Shown: piece after piece, positions 36,028 through 45,575 of the stretch
How positions within the stretch are numbered: the stretch's first letter is position 1
Layout: each line of letters starts with the position of its first letter
Assembly (NCBI RefSeq): GCF_003259745.1
Contig: NZ_QLMC01000011.1
Span: 1 to 64,000, forward strand
From: Larkinella arboricola
GTDB taxonomy: Bacteria; Bacteroidota; Bacteroidia; Cytophagales; Spirosomataceae
Direction: 5' to 3'
Length of the DNA: 64,000 nucleotides
The notes under the pieces: model-generated
Database searches by the model: none
Told to the model about the DNA's origin: nothing
Seen by the model: only the letters and a program-made list of their open reading frames with translations
Made by a program: the position numbers and the translations under genes

Positions 36028-36252
36028 GGTATCCATCTTTGCCGACGTTGGGGCCCTTCGCGGTTCCGGCAATCGGTCGGGACCTTTTTCTGACTGATTT
36101 ATTTTGGACTTGCCTGCTCCACTGTACAGGTTCAGAAAAATTAATAGTGCGAATTGTAAGGTTATTTTTAACCTGTGAAAAGCAGGACTTGGGTTGACAG
36201 AAATATACTGTTTTGTTCTATGAAGCGTTGAGACGATAAAAGATGGTTTGCT

Positions 36253-36768
36253 TTGTCACTCGCCCGATTTATCTCCATTCTCCTACTGCTGCCTTTGGTA
36301 GCAGTAGCTCAACTTCGTAAGCCCTATGGAAAGCCTAGCCAATGGGCTGTGACCGCTGAGGTAGGAGGAGTTAGTCCTGTTTTCTCCATCAATGCCGAAT
36401 GGGCTCTGCTCCAATCCAGGAAGAGCTTTTTTATAGCCAGAGCCGGAGTAGGACACTTATTCACGGGGTATAGCCTGCTGACCTTACCTCATTCGCTGAC
36501 GTGGAATCGGGTGCTCAACGGGAAAGTGAAAGGGTGCCCTCCCCGAAATCCTCGCAACTCATTAATGGCCGAAGTTGGGCTTGGTGGCTCCTACTTGGCA
36601 GGAGCTATAGACGAAGTGGTTTATCGCTGGAGTCCACTTTTAGGGCTTCGAGGCTACTATGCCTGTAATCATCGTGCCACTGGTTTCTGGAAAGTTCAGC
36701 TTACGCCCCTTGTTTCGGGCAAACTGGCTCCCTGGGGTGGCGTGGGTATTGGTTTAGTGATTGACTAA
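36253..36768 (+). CDS. Hypothetical exported protein, 171 aa
   Basis: Not recognised. The only usable start is TTG at 36253 because a stop lies in frame shortly upstream and no ATG precedes the signal peptide (SLARFISILLLLPLVAVAQ). The mature part has alternating hydrophobic residues and many Gly and aromatic residues (WAVTAEVGGVSPVFSINAEW, FIARAGVGHLF, MAEVGLGGSYLAG, WGGVGIGLVID), which suggests a small outer-membrane beta-barrel. It is followed by a short repeat of an IS remnant and then another envelope protein. Confidence 0.65.
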   Translation: MSLARFISILLLLPLVAVAQLRKPYGKPSQWAVTAEVGGVSPVFSINAEWALLQSRKSFFIARAGVGHLFTGYSLLTLPHSLTWNRVLNGKVKGCPPRNPRNSLMAEVGLGGSYLAGAIDEVVYRWSPLLGLRGYYACNHRATGFWKVQLTPLVSGKLAPWGGVGIGLVID

Positions 36769-36828
36769 TAGAATGAAGTTGAGCCTTTTTGAGTTTGTCT
36801 AATGCGGAAATCAGGAGTTAGGCAGACA

Positions 36829-36859
36829 AGTCGGCCCACGCATGCTGACAGCTATAACG
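36829..36859 (+). repeat. Short repeat shared with an IS3 remnant at 39904-39932
   Basis: AGTCGGCCCACGC followed by A/G and TGCTGAC, then TATAACG, occurs here and at 39904-39932 with one substitution and a 3-4 base difference. The second copy lies at the end of a decayed IS3 transposase, so both may be traces of the same element. Confidence 0.5.
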
Positions 36860-36989
36860 ATACTGGTAAGAGAATACAAGCCGATTGTGTAAAGCTAGGT
36901 AAACGGAGCTAAATTGCACCACGAAAATAGTCGGCTGAAAAGTAGCCATCTCCTGGGCGACTTTCATCCCATCAACCCATTACAGGCCT

Positions 36990-38123
36990 GTGATAAAAAA
37001 AAATACGCTTTCAACCTTTCTCCTTCTGTTCGTCCTTAACCTCTGCATGGCTCAATCGGATACCTTGCGATGGCATCAAGGATTAAAACTCAAGTCTAGC
37101 CATTTTTCGATCAATCCTGCTACAACACAGGTGTTTGCTGATGTGGTAATCCACTACGAATATACCGTTCAGCCTTTAAAAGCAGGAAAATACCTACCGA
37201 TCGTTCATTCCTTTGCGATATTGAACCGAGCAACCGCTTCACTGCCCGATTCCAGTGAGTGGTCACTTCGCTATGCCCAGCTTATTTTTGATCTATCGGG
37301 TTATCAGAGCAGGTTGATTGAATGGAAGGCATTTGAACTTGGCGAGCTGAGCGGGAAAGATGCTTCCATTAAAACGGCTATGGACCGTATTTTTTTTGAA
37401 GCAGAGAATGAAATTTCGCGACTCAGAAAAGATATGATTGAACAGCTTTCCGGACGGGATTACGCTCAGAGAATGGCGGAATGGGAAACCAAAATAGCCG
37501 ATCTGTTGCACGCTACGCCGGAAGTAATGGAAGAAAAAACGGTCGGTAACTTCCAGATCGGGCTTTTCGCGGGGATCACCCGGAGTATATTCGCCGGAAA
37601 AACGAAGGACCATTTTACCGATGCAACCGGAGTTAATTATGGGTTCAATCTGGATCTAAAAAGATCTAGATTTGGCCTGGATATGAATTTAGGTTTAAAC
37701 CAAACAAGAAAAAGACTTGAAAGTAGAGGGGACTGGCCAGCCGCAATGAAAACTCATTGGACCTCGATAGAACTAACCTATGGCATAAAAATTCCCAGAG
37801 GTAAATGGCTTTCCGTGCCTTATGTCGGCTTGGGGATCAACGAATTTTCCCCGGCCCGATCCAGCCAGGATGACAGACGCCGAGTTGATGGGTATAGTCC
37901 CGTCGTCGGTTTGGAGCTCAATCGAATCTTCAAAACCAACAGCAACCCGAAGGGTCATGTCTTCTTTTTTTACCGCATCCGGGCCTCGGTCAATCCTTCT
38001 AACTTCATCAAAAAATACAGCGGGACGCAGCTTAATCTTAAAATTGCGGTCGGTGTTGATGCAGCCAGGGTGAGGAGCCGGTTGGTAAAGAAAGCGTCAT
38101 TTCCTCAAAGAGCGATCATATGA
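36990..38123 (+). CDS. Hypothetical exported beta-barrel-like protein, 377 aa
   Basis: Not recognised. It starts at GTG 36990, with signal peptide MIKKNTLSTFLLLFVLNLCMAQ. The N-terminal part (about 22-175) is soluble and contains a helical charged segment (AENEISRLRKDMIEQLSGRD). The C-terminal half (about 185-360) has beta-barrel-like strands with Gly and aromatic periodicity (FQIGLFAGITRSIFAG, FGLDMNLGLNQ, LSVPYVGLGINEF, HVFFFYRIRASV, LNLKIAVGVDAAR). Members of this kind are often annotated as hypothetical outer-membrane proteins. It stands alone between two regions with IS traces. Confidence 0.75.
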   Translation: MIKKNTLSTFLLLFVLNLCMAQSDTLRWHQGLKLKSSHFSINPATTQVFADVVIHYEYTVQPLKAGKYLPIVHSFAILNRATASLPDSSEWSLRYAQLIFDLSGYQSRLIEWKAFELGELSGKDASIKTAMDRIFFEAENEISRLRKDMIEQLSGRDYAQRMAEWETKIADLLHATPEVMEEKTVGNFQIGLFAGITRSIFAGKTKDHFTDATGVNYGFNLDLKRSRFGLDMNLGLNQTRKRLESRGDWPAAMKTHWTSIELTYGIKIPRGKWLSVPYVGLGINEFSPARSSQDDRRRVDGYSPVVGLELNRIFKTNSNPKGHVFFFYRIRASVNPSNFIKKYSGTQLNLKIAVGVDAARVRSRLVKKASFPQRAII

Positions 38124-38392
38124 AGCCAGTGGCGTATTGTTCGATTCGAATAAGAAGCGAAATTGTGTTACACATGTGGAGTAATAGGTGAAACGACCGC
38201 ATGAATACATAGACGTAGTTGGCGTTATAGGTAAGTCCCTACGTTTTTCATGAATCGTAATGATTAACAGATGTTTCTTAAAACACCCCATTTTAAGAAG
38301 CGTATCGATGCATGTTTGTTCGTATCAAACGAAAGAGGTTTGTTTCATACTTATAAAGAATAATATAAGCTGACCAGTGAAACCGCTCCTTG

Positions 38393-39586
38393 TTAAGCCG
38401 CTTTTCTTTTCATGCTATAACTCAGTGCCACCACTACCAACAGTCCGGCTAAGCACCCTAAAGCGATACCCAACGAAAAATGTTGAGCGATAAAACCCAA
38501 TAACGCCGGACCTGCCAGCATTCCGGTATAGCCCATGGTCGTAATAGCGGGTAGGCTTACCGTCGGCGAAATACCCGGCAGCTTACCCGCCTGGCTGAAA
38601 AATACAGGCACAATATTGGCCGCTCCTAAGCCTAACAGGACGAAGCCGACCACCGCCCCCACGGCCCAGGGACTCAGGACGGCCATGCCCAGCCCCACCG
38701 CTCCTAGCAAACAGCCTCCCACTACAATCATTTTACTCTTCAAACGGGCTACTAGCTTATCGCCCACTAACCGCATCGCGGCCATGGCAATTGAAAAGGC
38801 CGAATAGCCCACGCCAGCAAACTCCGCGTCGATTCCTTTATGATCCCGTAGAAAGATGGCACTCCAATCCAGGACGGCCCCTTCGGCTAGAAAAATAGCA
38901 AAGCACATCAGCCCCAGAAAGATAACTCTGCTATCTATCCAACTCAACCGCTGGTTACCCGGTGTTGGTTTATCATTGGTTAGCGAGAAGTGAGCGACCG
39001 CCTGTTGCTCAACTTTTAAAGGGAATAAGGATTGGTATTGAGTGAGCGTGATCAGAATCATCAAGCTGGCAATACTGACGGCGGCATAGACCGGATTGAG
39101 TCCCAGCTTAATCAAAAAGCCCAAGCCTAAGGAACCCAGCAAACCACCCACGCTAAAGAGGCCATGCAGGGACGACATGATGGGCCTTTCAGAGAGGTTC
39201 TGCACTTGTAGGCCATGCGCGTTCATTGCTACGTCAATGGTGCCAATGCTAGCCCCAAAAATAAATAGCGTAGTGGCCATTGCCGCCGTGGAGGAGAGGA
39301 TGAGCAGCAGTGGTAAGGCCAGAGCCATAACCAGCGCGGAACCGGCCATGACGATGCGGCTTCCAAAGCGCCCTACCAGCCAACCCGAGGTGGGCATCAT
39401 CAGCATAGATCCACCGCCCAACATCAGCAGTAAAAAGCCCAGGTCGGCGTCATTCAAGGCTAAGCGGTCTTTGGCAAAGGGAACCATCGGTGCCCAACTG
39501 GACATTCCAAGGCCGCAAACCAGAAAAATCAATTGAGTGGCTAGGCGGGCTTTTAAAACCTGCCCTACTGGTATTGCTACAGTCAT
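38393..39586 (-). CDS. MFS transporter, YbjJ-like, 397 aa
   Basis: Twelve-helix inner-membrane transporter of the major facilitator superfamily. The N-terminal helix pair reads ATQLIFLVCGLGMSSWAPMVPFAKDRLALNDADLGFLLLMLGGG, followed by the motif-A-like GWLVGRFGSRIV loop (about 66-77), and the charged central loop sits near 190-215. The opening sequence resembles E. coli YbjJ and related putative exporters. Start: ATG 39586. It is monocistronic and its substrate is unknown. It is probably an efflux pump rather than part of the neighbouring import systems. Confidence 0.88.
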   Translation of the reverse strand: MTVAIPVGQVLKARLATQLIFLVCGLGMSSWAPMVPFAKDRLALNDADLGFLLLMLGGGSMLMMPTSGWLVGRFGSRIVMAGSALVMALALPLLLILSSTAAMATTLFIFGASIGTIDVAMNAHGLQVQNLSERPIMSSLHGLFSVGGLLGSLGLGFLIKLGLNPVYAAVSIASLMILITLTQYQSLFPLKVEQQAVAHFSLTNDKPTPGNQRLSWIDSRVIFLGLMCFAIFLAEGAVLDWSAIFLRDHKGIDAEFAGVGYSAFSIAMAAMRLVGDKLVARLKSKMIVVGGCLLGAVGLGMAVLSPWAVGAVVGFVLLGLGAANIVPVFFSQAGKLPGISPTVSLPAITTMGYTGMLAGPALLGFIAQHFSLGIALGCLAGLLVVVALSYSMKRKAA

Positions 39587-39748
39587 TAAAAAAAAAGGGT
39601 AAATAGGGGTGCAGCCAAATATATACTAAAGGAGGATTCAATTCTAACTTCAATAATGCGGGTTTCACTTATCCCCTCAATGAATGGTTGGACAAAATTG
39701 TAAAAATAGCCGGTGTGCCGGCGCGATTAGTCTCTATAAGAGAAGGTT

Positions 39749-39946
39749 TTGGAGCATCACGGATTTAGTAGGTATTACGACGCGAAAGAAACCTTACACC
39801 GGTTCTTTGCTCATTACCATCGCAAGCGACTTCACCGGTCTACTGGCTCAGTGACGCCACAACATAACCGGAAAGAATCTATGGAATACGATACATTTTG
39901 GGAAGTCGGCCCACGCGTGCTGACCTATAACGTGCAGGGCTGCTAG
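39749..39946 (+). pseudogene. Decayed IS3-type transposase C-terminus
   Basis: The frame encodes SRYYDAKETLHRFFAHYHRKRLHRSTGSVTP-like sequence, the tail of an IS3-family OrfB (compare YNxxRPHRSLGYLTP). There is no start, no DDE core and no upstream remainder in frame, so only a fragment survives. Its end overlaps the stop codon of the convergent sigma factor gene by 4 bp. The last 30 bases are repeated near 36829. Confidence 0.65.
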
Positions 39947-40539
39947 TCCTTCAGGAATAAAAAAACAAGCCAGAAAAAATGGGTGCCGAGCTGAGAGTTT
40001 CTATAGGCACGAATGCGTTTGATCGCTTTGGATAGATGCGCTTTTACGGTATCTGGAGAAATTTGTAGAAGCTTGGCTATTTCTTCTCGTTTCAACTCCT
40101 GTTCCTTACTGAGCAAATAGATTTGTTTTTGTTGCGGGGGCAGAAGATCCACAGCCTCTCCAATAATTTTTTCACATTCCTGGCCGAACAATGCGTTATA
40201 GGTAGCATTTTCTGAAGTGGGTATTTCCAGCGCCAGGTCATCGGCCAACTGCTTTTGGCGGGCACTTTTTTTCAGCGCAGAGAAAACCTGATTTCGGGCC
40301 ATAATAAACAAATAGCTTTCAAAATCTTTGATCATGGAAAGTGCCTCCCTCTTTAACCAAAGCTTTAAGAAAATGTCCTGAACAACTTCTTCGGCTATGA
40401 AGGTCGATTCCGTAAGCCGTAATGCGACTGAATAAATTTTATCCTTATAATGGTGGAATAGGGTAACAAAAGCACTTTCATCACCCATGACGATTCGAGC
40501 GAGCAGATCCTCTTCATTGTACAGCGCAATTACTTTCAT
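39943..40539 (-). CDS. ECF sigma factor, Bacteroidota FecI-like type, 198 aa
   Basis: Sigma-70 group 4 protein with region 2 FHHYKDKIYSVALRLTESTFIAEEVVQDIFLKLWLKRE (about 27-65) and region 4 ELKREEIAKLLQISPDTVKAHLSKAIKRIRAY (about 146-178). The C-terminal hydrophobic tail HFFWLVFLFLKD is typical of the Bacteroidota sigma factors that normally precede a FecR anti-sigma and a SusCD pair. Here no FecR follows; an IS3 fragment lies at its 3' end, so the original partner may have been lost. Start: ATG 40539. Confidence 0.9.
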   Translation of the reverse strand: MKVIALYNEEDLLARIVMGDESAFVTLFHHYKDKIYSVALRLTESTFIAEEVVQDIFLKLWLKREALSMIKDFESYLFIMARNQVFSALKKSARQKQLADDLALEIPTSENATYNALFGQECEKIIGEAVDLLPPQQKQIYLLSKEQELKREEIAKLLQISPDTVKAHLSKAIKRIRAYRNSQLGTHFFWLVFLFLKD

Positions 40540-41250
40540 GAGGAAATTTAGTTATAGGGTACAATAAATGGTATATGAGTATGGCTTATGGCTCCTATTA
40601 AATCGTCTGAACATAGGATAAATAAGTCCCAAAACTCCTCTAAAGTTGGTAAAAGCTCTTTTTAACCGAGGATTACTTTGTATGCTCTTTTCGACGGTAG
40701 CGTGATCACCCCGACCGACTGGACTGTCTAAGCAGTGTCTTCTTTATTCATGTCCGCTTGCCTGTATAGTCAACCCCTTTCTCTGCAAAAGATTTTTGAT
40801 AGACCACTTCGGCTAGGTTCAACGAAGGGTATCATTTTAAGTCTTACACATCCATACTGTCCCTGATTGCCGGACAGAATTGTTAAAACGTTTCCTGCTT
40901 TTCTGGCTCTGCCTATCATAAAAAGAATGGATATGACGTCGGCAGCGCAGCCCAAGATGGATCCGCTCCAAGATATAAAAATCTCTGAATCGATTCAAGG
41001 TATCCGGCGCTTGTGCCAGCCTAAAAGAAACCGTGGTTAGGGAGCGGGGACGCGGAGGGGTCAAGAAGTTCTGCGTCTGATTTCCGGTCAGGCTTTCCAT
41101 CCACTATGACTGCGTCAATACGGGAATTTTCCCGTTGATTATGCCAATATAAAATGAAAACTAGCCCTTACCTACCGCTTTACACATACGTTTACCGGGG
41201 CTGCTTTAAACCGTAGCCTACTCTCTTTCTTTTCTTTAACAATCCTATTT
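40540..41250. other. Gap without a recognisable gene
   Basis: Contains only short frames, including an 87-aa minus-strand frame (40837-41100) with no family likeness. The stretch must hold the divergent promoters of the sigma factor and the peptidase genes. A TACGTTTA element about 60 bp before the peptidase start only partly fits the -7 box. Confidence 0.45.
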
Positions 41251-44040
41251 ATGACAAAATCACTACACACTTGGTGGGTAGGCGGTCTGGCCGTGCTATT
41301 CCTGTTGGGCGCTCATGAACGAACGATGGCCCAGATTCCTGACAAACAAGCCGCCCAGGAGGCTAAGATCACCCCCGATCTATTAGCCCTGCAACGGGGC
41401 AGAATGCCTGGCATAGCCGGCCTGGCAGGCGACTTACAAAAAATGGACTTGTTTCAATTTTCGGACAACCGGATTGCCCTGGAAGCGATGGCAGCCCCCG
41501 GCTGGACCGGCCAGGCATTACTGGATCAATTGCAGCAACTGGGTCTTACCGAGGGTGTTGTCTACAAGGAACTTATATTCGGGTACCTGCCGATTGACAA
41601 GTTAGGGGCTCTTCGGGAGATTGTCGCCCTTCACGTAGCCCGCCCAGCCTACAAGCCCCAACTCACGTTGGGGGCCGTTCATTCGCAGGGAGATCGGGCC
41701 ATGCGGGCGGATGTGGGCCGGCAAAACTTTGGGGTTACTGGAGCGGGCGTCAAAGTAGGGGTCTTATCCGATTCCTTCAACGCCCTGGGCGGTGCTCCGA
41801 AGGGCGTGGCTTCGGGAGACTTGCCTAATGTGGAGGTTATTGATGATTATTTTGCAACCACGGCCTCCGACGAAGGCCGGGCCATGGCCGAAATCATTCA
41901 CGATGTGGCTCCTGGAGCAGCCATTGCCTTTCATACGGCTTTTAAAGGACAAGCCGGTTTTGCCAAGGGGATTCGCGATTTAGCGGCCGCTGGCTGCCAG
42001 ATTATTACGGATGATGTGTATTATTCTAATGAACCGTTTTTTCAGGATGGCATCATTTCCCAGGCCATTCGTGAGGTAGTTACCAACAAGCAGGTCACTT
42101 ATTTTACCTCGGCGGGCAACAATGAACGGTCTTCCTATCAAAGTTCCTTTCGATCAGGCGGTTTGCTCGTCGATCCGTTTTACGGCCCTTTAGGCTTCGC
42201 CCATGATTTTGGAGGTGGCGACTTGTTTCAACGAGTAACAATTCCAGCCAATGGCCGGATCATCCTTGACTTTCAATGGGATGATCAATTCTACTCGGTG
42301 AACCGAGGGGCGGGAGCCCGGACAGATATGGATTTACTGGTGTATTACAGGGGTATATTACAATGGAATCTCTCGTCTTATGCTGTAAACCGAGGCAATG
42401 ACCCCGTAGAACTGATTAGTCTTGTCAACAACACCAGTGCGCCCGTGGATATTGAAGTGGTGCTGGTTAAAGCATCCGGGCCTGATCCTACGCTAATTAA
42501 GTGGGTTAACCTCAACTCCTCCCCTTTACAAATTGAACACGATACGAAAAGTTCCTCCAATATTGGGCACAGCAATGAAGCCACCGCGATCACGGTAGGC
42601 GCTGCTGCGTATTACCAAACGCCAGCCTTTGACGCCACGTTACCCACGGCGGTCATTGAGTCCTTTTCCTCGGCGGGCGGTACCCCGGTTCTGTTTGATC
42701 CGGCCGGAAATCGGATCCCCTCCGAAGTTCGCCAGAAGCCCGAAATTGTAGCGCCTGATGGGGGGAACAATACGTTTTTTGGCCGTGATGTTGAGCGTGA
42801 CGGCTGGCCTAATTTCTTTGGCACCTCGGCCTCCGCGCCCCATGCCGCAGCCGTGGGAGCTTTGTTGCAGGAGAAAGCAAGAAATACGCTATCCAGACAG
42901 TCCCTCCTGTCGATCTTACAGCAGACCGCTATGGATATGGACGACCCCCTGACGCCAGCCTTCGATACCGGCTTTGATTTCCGGACGGGGTATGGATTGA
43001 TCCAGGCTGACAAGGCCTTACAGCAGGTGAGCGATCTGTTTCCACAGGCGGTGCAGCGTATCAGTTTAATCAATGCCCATACCGACAAACCAATCCGGGA
43101 GCTGAAAACGGGTGAAGAGATCAACCTGGCGGGCCTCCCCACCCGGAACCTGGCCATAGGGGCCACTACCGATCCAGCCATCGTCGGCTCGGTGGTGTTG
43201 GAACTCAGTGGGCAACAGTCCCGCACCCAGATCGAAAATGTGGCTCCCTACGCCTTGTTTGAAGACAACAACGGAGATTACAAGGGCTGGAAACCGGAAG
43301 TAGGCTCTTATACACTGACGGCCACGCCTTACACCGGCCCTGACGGCACGGGGGCGGCTGGTACACCCTATACCGTCAGCTTTACGGTGGTAGATCACCT
43401 GAAAACGGTCAGTTTCACGTTGATCGATGCAGTAAACCAGCAACCCATTCAGCAGATAACCGATGGTCAGGTGCTGGATCTGGCCAGCCTGCCCAGCCCT
43501 ATGTTTAACATTCGGGCCACCACCAATCCCGACACGGTTGCCTCGGTTGTCTTGCAGCTAGACGGCTCGCAAACGCGCACGCAGGTAGAGAATAATGCGC
43601 CCTATGCGCTGTTCAAGGATGATGGTACGGGTAACTACCGCACCTGGAAACCGGCCCTCGGGTCGTATACGCTGACGGCAACGCCATATCCCGGACGGGA
43701 CGGCACGGGCCCGGCGGGTATTCCCTTAACCATCAGTTTCCAATTCGTGAATTCGAAATCTTCGCCTGCGGCCCGACTTACCGCAGAAACGGAGTTAAAC
43801 ACCGGTTCCATCCGAGTTTTTCCGAACCCCTTTGCCGAGTCGTTTACCCTGCAAACGAAAGGAGTGGGCCAATCGCCGGTAGCGATCTTCGATGCCTACG
43901 GCCGACGGGTGTGGCAGTCCCGGGCCGCTCAGCCAGAGCAGGTAATTCGGCTGGGCAACGGTCTGGCGCCGGGCCTGTATCTGTTGCAGGTAGGAGAAGG
44001 CCCTACTATGCAACGCTACAAGCTCATGAAAACCCACTAA
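41251..44040 (+). CDS. Secreted S8-like serine peptidase with two Ig-like modules and T9SS tail, 929 aa; catalytic His replaced by Glu
   Basis: Signal peptide 1-27 (ERTMAQ), then a prodomain-like region to about 140. In the subtilisin-like domain (about 155-590), Asp174 lies in VGVLSDSFN and Ser526 in FFGTSASAPHAAAVGALL, but the usual HGTxxA motif is DEGRAMAEIIHDVAPGA, placing Glu208 where the catalytic His should be. Some S8 relatives share this DEGRAM form, and sedolisins use a Ser-Glu-Asp triad, so the enzyme may still be active. Two Ig-like modules (about 605-710 and 715-830) resemble those of the DUF5060 protein. The C-terminus (RVFPNPFAESFTLQ to LQVGEGPTMQRYKLMK) is a type IX sorting signal. 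Confidence 0.88.
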   Translation: MTKSLHTWWVGGLAVLFLLGAHERTMAQIPDKQAAQEAKITPDLLALQRGRMPGIAGLAGDLQKMDLFQFSDNRIALEAMAAPGWTGQALLDQLQQLGLTEGVVYKELIFGYLPIDKLGALREIVALHVARPAYKPQLTLGAVHSQGDRAMRADVGRQNFGVTGAGVKVGVLSDSFNALGGAPKGVASGDLPNVEVIDDYFATTASDEGRAMAEIIHDVAPGAAIAFHTAFKGQAGFAKGIRDLAAAGCQIITDDVYYSNEPFFQDGIISQAIREVVTNKQVTYFTSAGNNERSSYQSSFRSGGLLVDPFYGPLGFAHDFGGGDLFQRVTIPANGRIILDFQWDDQFYSVNRGAGARTDMDLLVYYRGILQWNLSSYAVNRGNDPVELISLVNNTSAPVDIEVVLVKASGPDPTLIKWVNLNSSPLQIEHDTKSSSNIGHSNEATAITVGAAAYYQTPAFDATLPTAVIESFSSAGGTPVLFDPAGNRIPSEVRQKPEIVAPDGGNNTFFGRDVERDGWPNFFGTSASAPHAAAVGALLQEKARNTLSRQSLLSILQQTAMDMDDPLTPAFDTGFDFRTGYGLIQADKALQQVSDLFPQAVQRISLINAHTDKPIRELKTGEEINLAGLPTRNLAIGATTDPAIVGSVVLELSGQQSRTQIENVAPYALFEDNNGDYKGWKPEVGSYTLTATPYTGPDGTGAAGTPYTVSFTVVDHLKTVSFTLIDAVNQQPIQQITDGQVLDLASLPSPMFNIRATTNPDTVASVVLQLDGSQTRTQVENNAPYALFKDDGTGNYRTWKPALGSYTLTATPYPGRDGTGPAGIPLTISFQFVNSKSSPAARLTAETELNTGSIRVFPNPFAESFTLQTKGVGQSPVAIFDAYGRRVWQSRAAQPEQVIRLGNGLAPGLYLLQVGEGPTMQRYKLMKTH

Positions 44041-44069
44041 CAACCGGCTCTACGGTTCATTCAAGTCAG

Positions 44070-44105
44070 GCTTCCCCGCATTTGCTTCGGCAGGTGCGGG
44101 GAAGC
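44070..44105 (+). terminator. Hairpin after the peptidase gene
   Basis: 11-bp perfect stem GCTTCCCCGCA (44070-44080) with TGCGGGGAAGC (44095-44105) and a 14-base loop, 30 bp after the stop codon. No clear T-run follows on the plus strand, so termination is less certain than at the other hairpins listed. Confidence 0.5.
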
Positions 44106-44210
44106 TAGTTAAAAACCGTCCTCAACAAGTACCGCCCATACGTTTTCGGCTGGCCTGCCCCGGTTCAACTCGTAGTTTGACCTTAGGATTATCAGAAACA
44201 GCCCTTCGAT

Positions 44211-45473
44211 TCAGACCCAGTTGAGTAGTTTGTACCCTTTCGTACTGTAAAAAATTAAATAGACGTAACACGGAATCAGGACCAGCAGCGCCTGTTGCGG
44301 GTGGGCCGGGGAACTATCAATTAATTTTCCGAAAAGCAGCGGAAAAATGCCCCCACCGACAACCGACATCAACAACAGGGCCGCCCCCACCTTGGTAAAG
44401 GTGCCTAGCCCACGCACGGCCAACCCCCAGATTGTTCCCCACAGCAGGGCAGCACCAAACCCCAGCGAAGCCAGAAAATAGACCGAAACCAGACCCGAAG
44501 AAAAATAAGCCCCGGCGGTCAGCAGTAATCCCAGACACGAAACTGTCAGCAGGGCGGTTTGCTGGGAAATGTATCTGGGAATAACAATCGTGCTTAACAC
44601 ATATCCGCCCAGCATGGCATACAGCGTATATTCGGTAAAATGCCGGGCTTCATTCAGGGGAATGCCCAGCGAACGGCTGTAGACAATGATGCAATCAATG
44701 GGAATGACCTCGCAGGCCGATGCCATAAATAACGCGGCCACGCCCAGAATCAGGTAGGGAAACTGCCAGATTGACGTTTTGGGCACATCGCCACTCGCAT
44801 CATCACCGGTCTCTGCCGACTCCTTCACCTCGGGCAACCTGGAAAAACGGACCAAAACCGCTAATCCCAGCAGGATTAGCGTAATGACCAGATAGGGATT
44901 GACGACTTTAAGGACATATTCATCCAGGATAGCTATTTTTTCGGCAGAACTGGCCTGCTTTACCGCAGCAATAATCGAATCGGCATTTACTAAAAAGATG
45001 GCGCCCAGAATCTGCTGACTCAAAATACCGGCGGTTTTGTTTGCAACGCCCATAAAACCAATTCGTTGGGCCGTACTTTCGGCGGGGCCAATGACGGCAA
45101 CGTAGGGATTCGCGGCTGTTTGCAAAAGCGCAAGCCCAGTACCCGTAATAAATAATCCGACCAGAAAAAGGGCATAATTCCGCACATAAGCCGCGGGCAG
45201 AAACGATAACGTCCCCACCGCCATGATCAGCAAGCCGATCACCATCCCTTTTTTATAACCCGTCGATTTCAGGATATAGGCCGATGGAAGAGCCATGACA
45301 AAGTAGGCGATGTAAGCCGCAAAGGCCACCCAGAATGACTGAAAGTTGGTGAGTTCCAGGCAGATCTGAAAGTAGGGAATCAGTACGCCATTTACCCAGG
45401 TAATAAAGCCAAAAACAAAAAAAAGAATTCCAATGATCATCATTGGATATAAACCAGATCTCTCCTTTACCAT
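44211..45473 (-). CDS. Sugar MFS transporter, FucP/GluP-like, 420 aa
   Basis: Proton-coupled sugar importer of the inner membrane. FucP-family hallmarks are visible: FFVFGFITWVNGVLIPYFQICLELTNFQSFWVAFAAYIAYFVMALPSAYI (about 18-67), the LLQTAANPYVAVIGP block (about 120-134) and QRIGFMGVANKTAGI (about 140-155). Twelve helices are predictable and the length is normal. It lies after the terminator of the third SusCD pair on the same strand, so it has its own promoter. Family members carry L-fucose, glucose, galactose or N-acetylglucosamine; the sequence alone does not tell which. Confidence 0.9.
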   Translation of the reverse strand: MVKERSGLYPMMIIGILFFVFGFITWVNGVLIPYFQICLELTNFQSFWVAFAAYIAYFVMALPSAYILKSTGYKKGMVIGLLIMAVGTLSFLPAAYVRNYALFLVGLFITGTGLALLQTAANPYVAVIGPAESTAQRIGFMGVANKTAGILSQQILGAIFLVNADSIIAAVKQASSAEKIAILDEYVLKVVNPYLVITLILLGLAVLVRFSRLPEVKESAETGDDASGDVPKTSIWQFPYLILGVAALFMASACEVIPIDCIIVYSRSLGIPLNEARHFTEYTLYAMLGGYVLSTIVIPRYISQQTALLTVSCLGLLLTAGAYFSSGLVSVYFLASLGFGAALLWGTIWGLAVRGLGTFTKVGAALLLMSVVGGGIFPLLFGKLIDSSPAHPQQALLVLIPCYVYLIFYSTKGYKLLNWV

Positions 45474-45575
45474 TCTGATGTTGATTTACGAAACGCCTGG
45501 ACGGGGTTCTGTTTCACAAGCCTGTAAGAAACCGTTATGGCGAATATGGTACGTGTTTTCTGACACTTCATAACC

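Noticed and set aside
40837-41100. 87-aa minus-strand frame in the gap before the peptidase gene
   Set aside because: No family likeness and codon use unlike the neighbours; probably chance.
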